Assembly: GCA_023258935.1 (NCBI GenBank)
Contig: JAHFRG010000068.1
Location: 1-6,863, forward strand
Length of the DNA stretch: 6,863 nucleotides
Reading direction: 5' to 3'
DNA from: Betaproteobacteria bacterium
GTDB lineage: Bacteria; Pseudomonadota; Gammaproteobacteria; Burkholderiales; JAHFRG01
Both the position numbers and the translations under genes were made by a program. Below the pieces are notes generated by a model. It saw nothing but the letters and a program-made list of their open reading frames with translations, was not told the origin of the DNA and ran no database searches. Below are positions 5,373-6,863 of the stretch, piece by piece. Numbering within the stretch: the stretch's first letter is position 1; each line of letters opens with the position of its first letter.

Positions 5373-5723
5373 GTGAAGAAAATCTTGATGTTGATCGGAT
5401 TGGCCTTTGTGATTGCGGTGGCGTACCAGGCATACTACTCCCATACTCCATTTCAAGACATTCCGGGCAAGATAGTGAATGATGTCGTCAATTTCGGAAA
5501 AGACGCCGGGCGAATAATTTCCGGTGAAGCAACGCAGCACGGACAGGAAATTGGCGGCTCTTGCTCCATAGGGCTGGATTGCAAAGGATATCGAGGACCT
5601 GCCCGAGGGGGGAACACATGCTGCAAAAGCGCGTGCGCGACATTACGCAAGGATTATTTGGGCGTTTACTCTTGTCCCGCTCAATGCAAGTCCGGGCCCG
5701 CCGCAAGTCCGGGGTCATGCTAA
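5373..5723 (+). CDS. Small exported or membrane-anchored cysteine-rich protein, knottin-like cysteine pattern
   Basis: I do not recognise this 116-residue protein. The N-terminus has two lysines and a hydrophobic stretch (about residues 4-22) with no clear cleavage site, so it could be a signal anchor or an uncertain signal peptide. Residues 23-62 are a polar linker. From residue 64 there are eight cysteines: C64, C70, C83, C84, C88, C101, C105 and C116. The first six follow C-X5-C-X12-CC-X3-C-X12-C, the order seen in inhibitor cystine knots. No cysteine lies outside this domain, which favours disulfide bonds in the periplasm or outside the cell. GTG 5373 was chosen because AAGAAGG (5357-5363) lies nine bases upstream and the protein then begins MKKILMLIG. 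The gene starts 21 bases after the GTTGGGC core, as a second integron cassette would, but no attC follows it. Function is unknown. Confidence 0.7.
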   Translation: MKKILMLIGLAFVIAVAYQAYYSHTPFQDIPGKIVNDVVNFGKDAGRIISGEATQHGQEIGGSCSIGLDCKGYRGPARGGNTCCKSACATLRKDYLGVYSCPAQCKSGPAASPGSC

Positions 5724-5820
5724 GAGAACAGACGAAGTGCGAGAATATAGGGGTCGGATCTAGAAATATCAGTTTCTAAATACTAAAAATACTTTAACCC
5801 TAATCTGCTCATTAAACTGT

Positions 5821-6855
5821 ATGCATCTCATAAAAACTTGTGGCATGCGCTTCGCTCTGCTGGCTCTCATCGGCGCGATGGCGGCAGCTCCTGCCTTCGC
5901 GGCAACGCGTCACTATTACATTGCTGCCGAAGACGGCATATGGGATTTTGCACCCTCGGGCAAAAATCTGGTGCACTGCCATCCTGACAAATCTCCCTGC
6001 GAAATTCCCGAGCCCTGGACCGACAGCCACATCTTTCCCGTGAGCCGTTTCATTCAGTATACAGACGCCAGTTTCAGCACACCGGTGCCCCAACCCGTGT
6101 GGCTAGGAATACTTGGACCCATCATCCGCGCCGAGGTCGGTGACACAGTCAAGATACATTTCTGCAATCATGCCACCAGCGGTTCCTACGGCATGCATCC
6201 CCACGGCTTCCGCTATAACAAGGATAATGAAGGCGCCCATTACTTTGGGGTGGATGCAAACGCCCAGCCCGGTGCCGGGGCGAGTGTAGCGCCAGGCGAG
6301 TGCTTCAACTATACGTGGATTGCTGATAACGATAGCGGTCCGGCACCAGGGGAGCTCAGCTCCAAGGTCTGGTGGTATCACTCCCACATCAACGAGCCCG
6401 CGGAAACCAATGCCGGGCTGCTAGGCCCCATCATCATCACCCGGGCAGGATTTGCCAGGCGCGATGGCAGCCCGAAGGATGTAGATAAGGAATTTGTCAC
6501 CGCGTTCTTCATCTTCAATAAAGCCGATGGCGAGGAGCGCGGCCTGATGCATAGCATTAACGGATACATATTCGGCAATCTGCGGGGGTTGGTAATGCGA
6601 AACGGCCAGAAAGTCCGCTGGCATGTCATGGGGATGGGTAACGAGATCGACTTGCACTCGCCGCACTGGCATGGCAAAACCTTACAGATCGGGAAAGGGG
6701 TCGCGGCGCGGCGCACGGATGTCATTGAGTTGCTGCCCGGCAGCATGGTCACGGCCGACATGAAGGCCGACAATCCCGGAGAATGGCTTTACCACTGCCA
6801 CGTAGCGGATCACATAGACGCCGGTATGCAAACGACGTACCGGATTTTGCCATAG
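5821..6855 (+). CDS. Exported two-domain multicopper oxidase, ceruloplasmin/hephaestin-like
   Basis: Multicopper oxidases couple one-electron oxidation of metals or phenols to reduction of O2 to water; the substrate here is unknown. The 344 residues include a signal peptide ending at AFA-A (cleavage near residue 27). ATG 5821 gives the longest frame. ATG 5845 (residue 9) gives a more standard signal peptide, and neither has a clear ribosome site. Two cupredoxin domains follow, at about 30-208 and 222-344. Copper ligands are complete: HPH (126, 128), HSH (187, 189), the H-x2-H-x-H set 279, 282, 284, and HCH-x3-H-x4-M with H325, C326, H327, H331 and M336. The type 1 copper (H279, C326, H331, M336) is therefore only in domain 2, the type B arrangement. 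Phrases such as GMGNEIDLH and NPGEWLYHCH resemble human ceruloplasmin. Two-domain enzymes of this kind form trimers. No operon partner is visible, and the gap 5724-5820 shows only AT-rich promoter-like sequence. Confidence 0.93.
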   Translation: MHLIKTCGMRFALLALIGAMAAAPAFAATRHYYIAAEDGIWDFAPSGKNLVHCHPDKSPCEIPEPWTDSHIFPVSRFIQYTDASFSTPVPQPVWLGILGPIIRAEVGDTVKIHFCNHATSGSYGMHPHGFRYNKDNEGAHYFGVDANAQPGAGASVAPGECFNYTWIADNDSGPAPGELSSKVWWYHSHINEPAETNAGLLGPIIITRAGFARRDGSPKDVDKEFVTAFFIFNKADGEERGLMHSINGYIFGNLRGLVMRNGQKVRWHVMGMGNEIDLHSPHWHGKTLQIGKGVAARRTDVIELLPGSMVTADMKADNPGEWLYHCHVADHIDAGMQTTYRILP

Positions 6856-6863
6856 TCGCACAT

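Noticed and set aside
5209..5451. 80-codon minus-strand frame and a 108-codon + frame over the attC-like region
   Set aside because: Both overlap the attC-like site, the repeat fragment and the start of the cysteine-rich gene. Their compositions are low in information and no ribosome sites precede them.
5761..5778. Inverted repeat TAGAAA/TTTCTA as a terminator after the cysteine-rich gene
   Set aside because: It has only six A-T-rich pairs with a six-base loop and no T-run, so it is too weak to call.
5792..5818. CTTTAAC followed by CCTAATC as a second attC left arm
   Set aside because: The first base breaks the RYYYAAC rule, it does not pair with the TTGGGC core expected for the second cassette, and no right half follows before the multicopper oxidase gene.
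6103..6773. Minus-strand frames opposite the multicopper oxidase gene
   Set aside because: The + strand gene has every copper-binding motif in frame over its full length. The opposite frames show no motifs and overlap it completely.

Overview
This window looks like a beta-proteobacterial chromosome, probably Nitrosomonadales or Burkholderiales-like. The main reason is the gene order ilvC - psd - pssA - leuA, all on the + strand, which I know as a conserved arrangement in that class. The protein sequences fit as well: a 338-residue class I ketol-acid reductoisomerase, a short phosphatidylserine decarboxylase and a 514-residue LeuA. This placement comes from recalled synteny and motifs, not from a search.

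Positions 24-2572 hold ilvC (branched-chain amino acid synthesis), then psd and pssA, which make phosphatidylethanolamine in two consecutive steps. pssA makes phosphatidylserine and psd decarboxylates it. The three genes are closely spaced and probably co-transcribed from a promoter upstream of the window. Positions 2573-2797 form a regulatory gap before leuA. It holds a candidate promoter, a 27-codon leucine-rich reading frame that would start almost at the first transcribed base, and a perfect 26-bp palindrome. This layout suggests transcription attenuation by leucine supply. leuA itself (2798-4342) commits carbon to leucine.

After leuA the character changes. Positions 4344-4563 hold a non-coding interspersed repeat that opens with a 14-bp perfect hairpin. 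A patchily AT-rich accessory segment follows (4656 to about 5820). It carries an orphan membrane protein and a small exported protein with eight cysteines. The membrane-protein gene has the marks of an integron gene cassette. There is a GTT core site 10 bases before its ATG, an attC-like left half overlapping its stop codon, and a perfect GTTRRRY core at 5345-5351. The left attC arm pairs with the bases at the cassette's own start, as expected for an excised circle. No integrase gene lies in the window, and the attC site is long and looks degenerate or chimeric.

The window ends with a complete gene for an exported two-domain multicopper oxidase resembling ceruloplasmin/hephaestin cupredoxins, with every expected copper ligand present. 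I saw no tRNA, rRNA, CRISPR array or convincing minus-strand gene.
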